A program made the translations under genes and the position numbers. A DNA stretch of 64,000 bases, from the NCBI GenBank assembly GCA_052387675.1, contig JBQTIY010000015.1:1-64000 (forward strand), in the 5' to 3' direction. This document shows, piece after piece, positions 51,756 to 60,212 of this stretch. The notes under the pieces were generated by a model. The model did no database searches, was not told the origin of the DNA, and saw only the letters and a program-made list of their open reading frames with translations. This DNA is from JBQTIY01 sp052387675. Lineage in GTDB: Bacteria; Planctomycetota; B15-G4. The number at the start of each line of letters is the position of its first letter. Position 1 is the first letter of the stretch.

Positions 51756-53881
51756 GCGACGGTTTCCGGGGCCGCGGTCGCGCGGGGAGTGGGCATCGTA
51801 ACCAGCGGGGCCGCAACCAGCGGCAGCAGGACGGCGCGCGCCTGCTCGAAAGCGGTGGCCGGCAGGTCGGGCCAGCGTTCAGCGAGGCGCGCGGCGTCGA
51901 GCCCCTCGGCGACGTCGGCCAGCAGCGGCGCGATGACGCGAGCCGCAGTGCGCTCGCCGCGTCGGGTGAAGAGTACGGCGGCGGGTCCCTCGGCCGGCGG
52001 CAGCGGCTCGTCGGCATCGAGGGCGCGCACCAGCGGCAGCGGATTCACCACAAAGCGCAGCACGCGCACCGAGTCCGTGGCCAGCAGCGCCTCCTCGTAG
52101 TCGGCCAACGCGGCGAGCCGTGGGTCGCCAAGGCGCTGCGCGGCAGCCCGTGCATGCGCGGCCAGCGCGGCGACGCCGGCCGCGCGTTGCAGCACCAGGG
52201 GCTCCGCGAAAAGTGCCGATTCGCCCGGAGCGTCGGCTGTGCCGGTGGTGGGGACCGAGCCCGGCGCGAACCCGTAGTCGACGGCTGCCGTTTCCAGAAA
52301 GTCGCCCAGCGTCTCCAGGAGGGTGCTGCCCCGCGCCGCCGCCAGCGCGCGCGCCGTGCGTGGCAAGGCTTCGAGCAGCAAGTGCGCATTGCGCGTGAGC
52401 AGGTAGAGCCGGCGCTCTGCGGTGTGTCCCGGCGTGAAGACGCGGAAGGCCGCGAAGATCTCTGCGTCGGCGGCGATGAGCGCGGCCTGCTCGGGCGCCA
52501 CGAAGCCGGCGGGCAGGTCGTGGCCGCGCACCAGATCGGCGTGCAGGCCCGGCAGCAGCTTCAGGGCCGCGCTCGCGCCAGCCCCCGCGGCTTGTGCGAC
52601 GACGACGCGCGCCGATTCCACGACGGCCGCCTGCCCGTTGCCCGGCGTCACATTGAACCAGTGCAGCGAGAGCGAGACGCCGTCGATCACCGCCGCGCGC
52701 GCCATGAGCTGCAAGTTGCTCTCCACATCGGCAGCCGTTTCGCCCGGCACGCCGGCCATGGTGCCGAGGATCGAGGCCACGCCCGCACGCTGCGCCGTGC
52801 GCAGCGTGCCACGCACATCGCATTGCGCGGCCCGGCCGCCCTTGTTCATGGCCAGCAGCACTTCTGGGCGATCGCTCTCGACGCCGTACAGGATGCGGCG
52901 GCAGCCCGCGGCGCTCATCGCGACAAGCAGTTCCTCATCCACCAAGTCGATGCGCGTGCGGCACTCCCAAGGCAGCGTGTTGCCGCGCCGCCGCTTCTCG
53001 GCGCAGATGGCCAGCACGCGCTCTCGGTCAAAGGTGAAGAGATCGTGCGTGACATAGGCGCAGTCCACGTGACCCAGCGCCGCGAGCCGGTCGAGTTCGT
53101 CCACGGCGCGGGCCGGAGAGAGGTGGCGCGCGCTGCGGCCCCAGAAAACGGGCGTGGTGCAGAAGGTGCAGGCATAGGTGCAGCCGCGGCCCAGATCGAT
53201 GGGGAAGAGCGCGGCGGCTTCGCCCGCAGCGGCCGCGTACGCAGCCGGCGGCTCGGCGAGATCCCAGGCCGGCGGGGGCACGGCGTCCAGCGAACCGTCC
53301 ACGGCGCGCAGCAGCGGCCGCCCCGGCGTGCGGAAGGGCGCGCCGTCGCGGCGCAGGACGAGGCCGGGCACGGCCCAGACTGCCTCCGACTCGCCCGACC
53401 TGCGCGCCGCGGCCAACGTGCGCGATGTGCCCGACGCGCCCAGTGCGTCCAGCCAGTCGGCCAGAGTGTGGTCGGCCTCGCCCACGGCCACCGCGTCGAT
53501 GGCCGGGTGACGGGCGAGCACGGCCTCTTCCACGCTCTCGGGCCCCTGCCCGCCCAAGATGATGCGCAGCTCGGGCCGTCGGCGACGCACTTCGGCCGCC
53601 AGATGCAGCGCGGCGGGCATCGACGAGACCATCGCGCCCAGTCCCAGCACTTCGGGCTCGGCCTGCAAGATGCGCTCGACGCAGGCCGGGATGAGCGCGC
53701 GCGCCGCGGCCGGCGAGCCGGCCGGGAGTTCGCCGCGCCGCACGAGCAGCGCCAGGTCCAGGAAACTCACGGCGTGACCGCGCGCACGCGCCTCCGCCCC
53801 GACGTGCAGGATGCCCAGCGGCGGCATCGAGTAGCCGAAGGTGTCGCGGTGCGGCGGCTGGACGAGCAGCACGGAGACCAT
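51752..53881 (-). CDS. B12-binding-type radical SAM protein 2
   Basis: A 709-residue radical SAM protein, first gene of the operon. N-terminal Rossmann-like cobalamin-binding domain (VSVLLVQPPHRDTFGYSMPP, EVLGLGAMVSSMPAALHLA, RIILGGQGPESVEE), then a CX3CX2C cluster in DLGRGCTYACTFCTTPVFWG, ILYGVESDRPEVLLAMNKG and LGTMAGVPGETAADVESN. The C-terminal 130 residues include a possible winged-helix segment (TAARVIAPLLADVAEGLDAA). About 20 percent longer than simple B12-radical SAM enzymes. ATG 53881 is preferred over a TTG 18 bases upstream. The substrate is unknown. Confidence 0.85.
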   Translation of the reverse strand: MVSVLLVQPPHRDTFGYSMPPLGILHVGAEARARGHAVSFLDLALLVRRGELPAGSPAAARALIPACVERILQAEPEVLGLGAMVSSMPAALHLAAEVRRRRPELRIILGGQGPESVEEAVLARHPAIDAVAVGEADHTLADWLDALGASGTSRTLAAARRSGESEAVWAVPGLVLRRDGAPFRTPGRPLLRAVDGSLDAVPPPAWDLAEPPAAYAAAAGEAAALFPIDLGRGCTYACTFCTTPVFWGRSARHLSPARAVDELDRLAALGHVDCAYVTHDLFTFDRERVLAICAEKRRRGNTLPWECRTRIDLVDEELLVAMSAAGCRRILYGVESDRPEVLLAMNKGGRAAQCDVRGTLRTAQRAGVASILGTMAGVPGETAADVESNLQLMARAAVIDGVSLSLHWFNVTPGNGQAAVVESARVVVAQAAGAGASAALKLLPGLHADLVRGHDLPAGFVAPEQAALIAADAEIFAAFRVFTPGHTAERRLYLLTRNAHLLLEALPRTARALAAARGSTLLETLGDFLETAAVDYGFAPGSVPTTGTADAPGESALFAEPLVLQRAAGVAALAAHARAAAQRLGDPRLAALADYEEALLATDSVRVLRFVVNPLPLVRALDADEPLPPAEGPAAVLFTRRGERTAARVIAPLLADVAEGLDAARLAERWPDLPATAFEQARAVLLPLVAAPLVTMPTPRATAAPETVA

Positions 53882-53931
53882 GGGCGGCCACGCTAGCACG
53901 CGCTGGGGCTCTGACCGGTTCCGCCTGGGGC

Positions 53932-53960
53932 TTGTCGGCCCAGGGGGGCCTGCCTATCAT
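53932..53960 (+). promoter_or_regulatory. Promoter of the tRNA-Asp gene
   Basis: TTGTCG at 53932-53937 and TATCAT at 53955-53960 with 17-base spacing; a start near 53967 would precede the tRNA by about 38 bases. Confidence 0.7.
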
Positions 53961-54004
53961 TCCCCGCTCCAAAGGCGGTTGGCTCCTCGGAGTCGCCCGC
54001 CGGC

Positions 54005-54081
54005 GGGGGTGTAGCTCAGTTGGTTAGAGCGCTAGCCTGTCACGCTAGAGGCCGAGGGTTCGAGTCCCTTCACCCTCGCCA
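54005..54081 (+). tRNA. tRNA-Asp (GTC)
   Basis: A 77-nt cloverleaf with an encoded CCA end. The acceptor pairs GGGGGTG with CACCCTC (one G-T wobble), the discriminator is G, the anticodon loop is CTGTCAC with GTC at 54039-54041, and the T-loop is TTCGAGT. The gene abuts the convergent photolyase stop codon with no gap. Confidence 0.97.
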
Positions 54082-55611
54082 TTATTTCGCACCGCGCTGC
54101 GGCCCGTTGGCACTGCCTGGCGCGAGCTGCCGCAGCGTGGCGAAGGCGGCGAGTGCGCGCGCGCGCGCTGCAGCGTGGTCGACGATCGGCGCCGGGTAGT
54201 CGCGGCCCAGCCGCAGGCCCGCCTCCTGCAGCACTGAAGCAGGCGCTTCCCACGGGGCGTGCATCCAGCGCGCGGGCAGGCGCGCGAGTTCCGGCACCCA
54301 GCGGCGCAGGTAGGCGCCGTCCGCGTCGAAGCGCCGCCCTTGCAGCACCGGATGAAAGATCCGGAAGTAGGGCGCCGCGTCGGCGCCGCAGCCGGCGCTC
54401 CATTGCCAGTTCAGCGTGTTGTTGGCCAAGTCGGCATCGACCAGCGTGTCCCAGAACCAGGCCGCGCCCTCCTGCCAACGAATGAGCAGGTGCTTCACGA
54501 GAAAGGAGGCCACGATCATGCGCACGCGGTTGTGCATCCAGCCGGTGGCCCAGAGCTGGCGCATGCCGGCGTCCACGATCGGATACCCGGTGGCGCCGCG
54601 CTGCCAGGCGGCGAGCGCCGCGGCATCCTCGCGCCAGGGAAAGCGCGCGAAGGGCTCGCGCAGCGGCTCATCAGTGGTCCTCGGAAAGTGCACGAGCAGG
54701 TGGTGCGCGAACTCGCGCCAGCCCAGCTCGCGCCGAAAGCTCTCGGTGCCGGCGCTCTCGGGGGGCAGGGCCTGCCAGATCTGGCGCGGACTCAGTGAGC
54801 CAAAGTGCAGGTGCGCGGAGAGACGCGAAGTGCCGTCCGTGCCGGGGTGATCGCGCTGCACCGTGTAGTCGTCGAGTGCGGTCTCGGTGAAGCGCAGCAA
54901 AGCCTGCTGCGCTCCGGCCTCGCCGGGCTCGCCGTGTTCGGCAAAGCGTGCAGCCCAGTCTCGACTGGGCAGCAGTCCCAGCGCGGCCAGCGGCTCGGAG
55001 GCCGGCCATGTCGTGGGCGCGGGCAGGCGCCGCGGTACGGCGGGAGTGACGCGCACGCTGCGAGCGCCGACGGAAGCCCGCGGGCCCGCGGCCGTGGGAG
55101 AGCGTGAGTTCGCCGGGCCCGGCGCGGCCGGCCGCGCGGCCTGTGTCGCGCGCCAGAAGGGGGTGAACACCTGGTAGGGCTTGCCGGCGCCAGTGGCCAC
55201 GTCCCACGGCTCGTGCAGCAGCGCGCCACCGCACTCGCGCACGGCGCAGCCCTCGGCCGTGAGCGCCTCGCGCACGCGCGCGTCGCGGGCCAGCGCCGCC
55301 GGCTCGTACTGGCGCGTCCAGAAGAGGGTGCGCGCGCCGGTTTCGCGCAACAGTGCGCGCAGCGCGTCCAGGCTACTGGTTGCTTGGCGCAGCACGAGAC
55401 GCGAACCGACGCCGCGCAGATCGGCGTCCAGCGCAGCAAGGGCGTGATGCAGCCACCAGCGACTGGCCGCGCCCGGCGCCCAGCGACCCTCTTCAGCCGG
55501 CGCCCAGAGAAAGACCGGAATCACCGGCCCGCCCAGTGCCAGGGCCTCGCTCAGCGCGGGCTGGTCGGCGAGGCGGAGATCACGGCGAAGCCAGACCAGA
55601 CTCGGAGGCAT
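54082..55611 (-). CDS. phrB: Deoxyribodipyrimidine photolyase
   Basis: A 509-residue FAD light-driven DNA repair enzyme for cyclobutane pyrimidine dimers. The N-terminal antenna domain begins LVWLRRDLRLADQPALSEAL. The FAD domain has ARLSAHLHFGSLSPRQIW-type sequence (TSRLSAHLHFGSLSPRQIW), then TGYPIVDAGMRQLWATGWMH and NRVRMIVASFLVKHL, and DLANNTLNWQWSAGCGADAA, which are class I photolyase signatures. A Pro/Ala-rich linker sits at about 160-210. The length is normal. Nine bases separate it from the porin stop upstream; the stop codon TAA abuts the tRNA gene. A cryptochrome role is less likely but not excluded. Confidence 0.92.
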   Translation of the reverse strand: MPPSLVWLRRDLRLADQPALSEALALGGPVIPVFLWAPAEEGRWAPGAASRWWLHHALAALDADLRGVGSRLVLRQATSSLDALRALLRETGARTLFWTRQYEPAALARDARVREALTAEGCAVRECGGALLHEPWDVATGAGKPYQVFTPFWRATQAARPAAPGPANSRSPTAAGPRASVGARSVRVTPAVPRRLPAPTTWPASEPLAALGLLPSRDWAARFAEHGEPGEAGAQQALLRFTETALDDYTVQRDHPGTDGTSRLSAHLHFGSLSPRQIWQALPPESAGTESFRRELGWREFAHHLLVHFPRTTDEPLREPFARFPWREDAAALAAWQRGATGYPIVDAGMRQLWATGWMHNRVRMIVASFLVKHLLIRWQEGAAWFWDTLVDADLANNTLNWQWSAGCGADAAPYFRIFHPVLQGRRFDADGAYLRRWVPELARLPARWMHAPWEAPASVLQEAGLRLGRDYPAPIVDHAAARARALAAFATLRQLAPGSANGPQRGAK

Positions 55612-55620
55612 GCCTCCAGT

Positions 55621-57099
55621 CTAGAAAATCACTTGGTACTGCACGCGGTACTGAGTGTGGTCGATGTCGTCGACGAGGGCGTGGTTGCGGTAGTCGGTGC
55701 GCACGACATCAAACATCCACTTGCTGTTGTGGCCGTCGATGTAGCGGTTGACGCCCAGCGCCATCTCGCGCGTGTCGGTGTTGGCCAGCACTCCCGCGCT
55801 GAAGGGCGGCAGGCCGGCCGCGCCGGGCGCCGGATTTACGGCGTCACCATCGAGGCGCGAGACGCGCGCCACGACTTCCCAGACGTGCGGCTCCAGGAAG
55901 TAGCCGACTTGCAGTGTGTTGCCGTCGTCGCGCTGCCCCGCCGCGCCGACGCGATCCTCCTGGCGATCGAACCACTCAGCCAGCACCGACCAGCGCCCGC
56001 TCATGAGCTGAAAGTCCAGGCCCAGCGTCTCGCTGTCGCGCACGCTTGGCGCGCCCGCCACGAGCGTGCCCTTGGTGTTCTTGTCCACGGCGTTGTCATT
56101 CTTCATCCAACTGGCGCCAATCGAAGCGCGCGTCTCGCCGCTGTCCAGCGTCTGAAAGGAAGGGCCGTCCAGCTTGAGCGGCTGGCCGACGAGGTTCCAC
56201 ACGACGCGCACGCCTTTGCGCAGGCCGTTCTCTGAATCGCCGTCGTTGTTGTTCACCGACTGGCCGTCGCCATTGCTGATGGCGGCGTAGTACTCCCACT
56301 CGCCCTCGCCCTGCTTGCCGTGCAGCATCATGAGCGGCTCGTAGGCCGGCGTGAAGTTGTTGGAAGCCAGCGACTTCTCCATGAGCCCCGTGCCGAAGGC
56401 CGACGTGTTCTCCTCGCGCCCGAAGGGAAACTTGGCTTGACCGAAGCGCAGCGTGAGCCCGTTCTGAAAGCCGTAGTCCACATAGGCATTGCGCATGTTG
56501 AAGGCCTTCGCGCCCGCTTGCGCAGCGGCGCCGTTGAGCGCGGCGGTGGTGCTCATGTCCCACTCGAGTTTGTAGGCGACATTCTCGGCGCCGGCCTGGC
56601 CCTCGAGGCTGAGGCGCACGCGCGGCACGCTGAAGTTCGTGCCTGACTCGCTGTCCACGTCCGTAGCCGGCAGGCCGGTGTTGGCGTCGAGGTTGGGGGC
56701 GTCATCCTTCTGGACGGTGGCGCGCATTTGCAGGCGGCCCTTGAGACCCATTGACCACTTGCCGTCGGGCGACTTGAAGAGCAACTTGCCCGGCGTGCCG
56801 CCCGTGGTGATGACATCGGCTGCACGCAGCCGCTCGAGGCGCCCTTCGATGAGATCGATCTCGCCGCGTGTGCCCGCCGCCTTCTCTCGCGCCAGCGTCA
56901 AGAGTCCCTGATACTGAGCCTGATCGATGAGGCCGCGCTCGAGCAGGATGTCGAGAATCGCCACCTCCACGCTCGTGGCGTCCGTGGACTGCGCGCCGGC
57001 CGGCTGCGGCAGGCCCAGCAACAGGGCGGCGCTGAGGGCCAGGGAGAACAGGCGGCGAGACAGGGAGGGGTTCGAGGTCCGGCGCGAGTGGAGATTCAT
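55621..57099 (-). CDS. Outer-membrane porin, phosphate/anion-selective type (paralogue 2)
   Basis: A 492-residue paralogue of the porin at 18902-20320, with shared segments along the whole length (LTLRFGQAKFPFGREE, PSFQTLDSGETRASIGASWM, DGHNSKWMFDVVRTD) and C-terminal Phe in YRVQYQVIF. Signal peptide cleaved near PAGAQ. ATG 57099 is chosen for the signal peptide. No clear sigma-54 promoter precedes it, unlike paralogue 1. It is nine bases before the photolyase gene and 114 bases downstream of a sulfatase gene on the same strand, so anions released outside the cell could be its cargo. Confidence 0.85.
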   Translation of the reverse strand: MNLHSRRTSNPSLSRRLFSLALSAALLLGLPQPAGAQSTDATSVEVAILDILLERGLIDQAQYQGLLTLAREKAAGTRGEIDLIEGRLERLRAADVITTGGTPGKLLFKSPDGKWSMGLKGRLQMRATVQKDDAPNLDANTGLPATDVDSESGTNFSVPRVRLSLEGQAGAENVAYKLEWDMSTTAALNGAAAQAGAKAFNMRNAYVDYGFQNGLTLRFGQAKFPFGREENTSAFGTGLMEKSLASNNFTPAYEPLMMLHGKQGEGEWEYYAAISNGDGQSVNNNDGDSENGLRKGVRVVWNLVGQPLKLDGPSFQTLDSGETRASIGASWMKNDNAVDKNTKGTLVAGAPSVRDSETLGLDFQLMSGRWSVLAEWFDRQEDRVGAAGQRDDGNTLQVGYFLEPHVWEVVARVSRLDGDAVNPAPGAAGLPPFSAGVLANTDTREMALGVNRYIDGHNSKWMFDVVRTDYRNHALVDDIDHTQYRVQYQVIF

Positions 57100-57213
57100 T
57101 CGCAAGAGCATCGCCGAGCCGAGGTCTCTCATGCAACCCTGTCTCAAAACCTCCGAAGGCCTGCGGCGGCCGACGAAGGACCCCAGTCCAGGCCGCGGCC
57201 TTGCCGCGCGGCC

Positions 57214-58938
57214 TCAGGGCGTGATGGAGACCAGCGCTCCGGTGGCTGAGTAGCCGAAGGGCCCGGCCGGATCAGTGACCCAGGCCTGGTAGTAGATGTA
57301 GGACTGCGCGGGAATGCCCGCCGGCCAGGTGCCGTTCAGCGCGATGACGCCGGCCGGTCCGGTGGCGAGACCGGGCAAAAGGACGCTGGGAGTCGGATGG
57401 AAGATGCCGCCCTTGAAGGGCAGGCCTGCGTAACCGACGCCGGCCACCATGCTCGCGAAACTGTTCTCAAGCAGGCCTTCGAGTTGGAAGTTCACCGGAG
57501 TGTGGGGCAGGAGCGAGCCGCTGCCGGAGATCTGCGGCACACCGCGGCTGCCGGCCAGTCCCGCACCGAAGGTGGCCCAGGTTTCGTGCAGACCGTTCAG
57601 CACGGCTTCCAGCGCCGTGCGTGCCTGCGCTTGTTCCGGCGTCAGATTCCCGGACAACAGATTGATGTTCTCGTGCGGGTCGGTGAGCAGATCGTAGAAC
57701 GCCTGCGTGGTGGGTGTGGAGGAGTTGCTGTAGAGCCACATGAGCTTGTAGCGCTCATCGCGCACGGCGCGCCGCCAGAAGCTGTGCGGAGTGAATCCCA
57801 CCGGGCCGTACATCTCCGCGTAGACCCAGGGCCGCGGCGAGGGCAGCGCCGGGTCAGCCAGCACAGCGGCGAAGCTCGTCGAATCCGGCGGCGGCGTGTG
57901 GCCGGCGGCCTGCAGATCGATGCCAGCCAACTCCACGAGCGTGGCGAAGAGGTCTGTGCTGGAAACCAAAGCCGTACTCTCCTCACCGCGAGCCACGCCG
58001 GGCCCGGAGATGATGAGCGGCACCCGAATGCCGCCTTCGAAAACCGTCGCCTTGACCTTGTTGGCCTGGAGCGGCGGCATCACGGCTGGGGCGTCGGTGC
58101 CATTGTCCCCGAGAAAGATGACGATCGTGTTGGCGCGCACGGCTGGATCCATGCTGTCCAGCAGGCGCCCGATCTCGGTGTCCAGGGCTTCCGTGACCGC
58201 TCGCACGTGCACGGGGACGTTGTTGCCGACGCTCGCCGGCAGATCGTAGGTGTGCAGAGCCTGCGGCGGCTTGTGGAAGGGGGCGTGCGGCGCATTGAAG
58301 GCCGTCCACAGGAACCAAGGCTGCGGCAGTTCGGCAATGAGCTCGAGAGCATCGTCCACGATGCCGGTCGTGTCGTAAACGTTGGCCTGCTCCGGCACGC
58401 CGTTCACGTACTTGGTGTACGAGTAGAAGTTGTCATTCACCCCGCCGGTGAAGATCTCCATGTTGCCGCGAGCCTGAGAGAAGCCGCAGAGCAGCGGGTG
58501 CTGCGGGCCGCTCAAGGCCAGCGCGGCGACGTGCCACTTGCCGGCGAGCGCCGAGGTGTAGAGCGGAGCAAGAGCTTCAGGCAGCGTCAGCTCGCTGAGG
58601 CGCAGCTCATAGCTGGCGCCGAAGTAGGCCAGGCCTTGTCCGATGCCCGTGCGCAGCGGGTGCTTGCCGGTGAGAAAGGAGGCGCGCATGGGCGAGCACA
58701 CCGGCGCGGCATAGACGCGGCGGAAGAGCACGCCCTCGGCGGCGAGCGCAGAGAGATGCGGCGTTGGGGCGGCATTGGCATCTTCGCCATAGGCCGCGAT
58801 GAGATCGGGCCCCAGGTCGTCGGCCAGCAGCACCAGGAAGTTGTGCTGGCTCGCAGCGGGCGCCGCGAGAGTCAGCAGGACGAAGAAGCCCAGAAGGGCC
58901 GGCAAGCCAACGCCCGTCAAAGGGCGCACCGCGATCAT
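57214..58938 (-). CDS. Secreted sulfatase with C-terminal exoprotein domain
   Basis: A 574-residue type I sulfatase. After a signal peptide ending APAASQ, Asp40-Asp41 (LVLLADDLGPD) bind metal. Cys81 in PVCSPMRASFLTGK is the likely formylglycine residue (C-x-P-x-R, with Met at the Ser position). GKWHVAAL and IFLGDNGTDAP complete the site. The last 110 residues are a beta-rich domain (PFKGGIFHPT, YYQAWVTDPAGPFGY) shared with two other exoproteins here. It would desulfate a polysaccharide or other sulfate ester outside the cytoplasm. ATG 58938 is preferred over a TTG six bases upstream. A sulfatase-maturing enzyme is not in the window. Confidence 0.87.
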   Translation of the reverse strand: MIAVRPLTGVGLPALLGFFVLLTLAAPAASQHNFLVLLADDLGPDLIAAYGEDANAAPTPHLSALAAEGVLFRRVYAAPVCSPMRASFLTGKHPLRTGIGQGLAYFGASYELRLSELTLPEALAPLYTSALAGKWHVAALALSGPQHPLLCGFSQARGNMEIFTGGVNDNFYSYTKYVNGVPEQANVYDTTGIVDDALELIAELPQPWFLWTAFNAPHAPFHKPPQALHTYDLPASVGNNVPVHVRAVTEALDTEIGRLLDSMDPAVRANTIVIFLGDNGTDAPAVMPPLQANKVKATVFEGGIRVPLIISGPGVARGEESTALVSSTDLFATLVELAGIDLQAAGHTPPPDSTSFAAVLADPALPSPRPWVYAEMYGPVGFTPHSFWRRAVRDERYKLMWLYSNSSTPTTQAFYDLLTDPHENINLLSGNLTPEQAQARTALEAVLNGLHETWATFGAGLAGSRGVPQISGSGSLLPHTPVNFQLEGLLENSFASMVAGVGYAGLPFKGGIFHPTPSVLLPGLATGPAGVIALNGTWPAGIPAQSYIYYQAWVTDPAGPFGYSATGALVSITP

Positions 58939-59111
58939 GGCCAAGGGGAGAGTCCTCGGGGAGTGAGCGTCGCCGCACGCGGCGTCGGCTGCCGTTCGGG
59001 AGGGCAGCCGGATGCGCAGTCTGCCCGAAAGGTCAGAATTCGGCTAGCGCGGGCCGCTGGACCCATTTTGGCCGATGGAAAGGCCCAGCCAACCCTGGCA
59101 AGGTGGCGGCG

Positions 59112-60212
59112 ATGAACGGGAACGCGGAAGGGACGGCACACGCCACAGCACCGGGCACAGCGCGCTGGCTGCTGCTGTCCTTGTTATTGCTGCCCCTGCT
59201 CCTGCTGATGCCGGCCTGTGCGGTGATCATCACCAATGACCAGGACAGCTTCGGCGGCAACGGCGACCGCTATTTCACGAGCGGCCTGCGCGGCCAACTC
59301 ACGGTGCCCACTCCCGCCGAGCCGGGCCATTGGTTCGACGAGTCGGTCGGCGCAGTCGCCGATCTGCTCGGCGGGTTCGATGAACTTTACCCCAATGCCG
59401 ATCCGGCTCTGACGACCGTGGACTTCGTCGGTGGACAGGAGCTGTACACGCCTGCCAACCTCAAGGTCATTGCGCCATTGAAGAACGACCAGCCCTACGC
59501 GGGCTGGCTCTACGTCGGCGTCGCGCGCTACGACAGTCACTTTGATCTCGACGAGACGCGACGTGACGATACCGAGACGGCGGTGGAGCTGGATGTTGGC
59601 TTGGTTGGGCCGCATGCACTCGGCGAGTGGGCTCAGAAGTTCGCCCACCGGATCGCGGGGCTCACGGATCCCAAAGGATGGGACAACCAGCTCGGCTCCG
59701 AGTTGGCCTTCGTGCTGTACGTCGATCGCCGCTGGCGCCACGCCTTCGGCCAGCTCAGCGACAGCGGGCTGCAGGCCGACGCCATCCTGAACGCCGGCGG
59801 CGCCCTGGGCACGCTGCGCACGCATGTCTTGCTCGGCGAGACGCTCCGCCTCGGCTGGAATCTCCCGCGCAGCCTCAACTTGCAGAGCGGTGACCGGCGC
59901 CATGCGCTGGGCCTGGATGAGCCGGCCCCGCGCTCCTTCCATTTTTTTGTGGGCGCCGAGGGCCGCGCCGTAGCGCGCAACCTCTTCCTGGACGGCAACA
60001 CCTTTCGCGACAGCCAGGACGTGCCGCGCAAACCCTTCGTGCGCGAGCTGCACATGGGCTTCGAATACGTCGCGGGCGACTTCCGGCTTGGTTACCAGCG
60101 CACGCTGCGCAGCAAGGAGTTCAGCGGCCAGGCCGAGGGCCAACGCTTCGGCGCCTTCACTTTGGCGTGGTCGCCTCGGAGCGCGGCGGCGCGGGCTCGG
60201 CTGGCGCGCTAG
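59112..60212 (+). CDS. LpxR-like lipid A deacylase (DUF2219)
   Basis: A 366-residue outer-membrane enzyme that would remove the 3'-acyloxyacyl chain of lipid A. Signal peptide, then IITNDQDSFGGNGDRYFTSG with the catalytic Asn-Asp pair at about 42-43, LKNDQPYAGWLYVGVARYD, and a catalytic-type His in FAHRIAGLTDPKGWDNQLGS, all of which are LpxR features. The barrel continues to the C-terminus, which ends in Arg rather than an aromatic residue. ATG 59112 has AGGTGG six bases upstream; a GTG at 59103 is an alternative. The 3' end overlaps a convergent gene by 56 bases. Confidence 0.85.
   Translation: MNGNAEGTAHATAPGTARWLLLSLLLLPLLLLMPACAVIITNDQDSFGGNGDRYFTSGLRGQLTVPTPAEPGHWFDESVGAVADLLGGFDELYPNADPALTTVDFVGGQELYTPANLKVIAPLKNDQPYAGWLYVGVARYDSHFDLDETRRDDTETAVELDVGLVGPHALGEWAQKFAHRIAGLTDPKGWDNQLGSELAFVLYVDRRWRHAFGQLSDSGLQADAILNAGGALGTLRTHVLLGETLRLGWNLPRSLNLQSGDRRHALGLDEPAPRSFHFFVGAEGRAVARNLFLDGNTFRDSQDVPRKPFVRELHMGFEYVAGDFRLGYQRTLRSKEFSGQAEGQRFGAFTLAWSPRSAAARARLAR

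Noticed and set aside
57100..57213. A sigma-54 promoter before the second porin
   Set aside because: The best match to TTGC has an almost unmatched -24 element; no GG at -24.
52154..59115. Long plus-strand open frames over the radical SAM 2 gene (52154-53896) and the sulfatase gene (57397-59115)
   Set aside because: They are antisense to real genes and show no motif.
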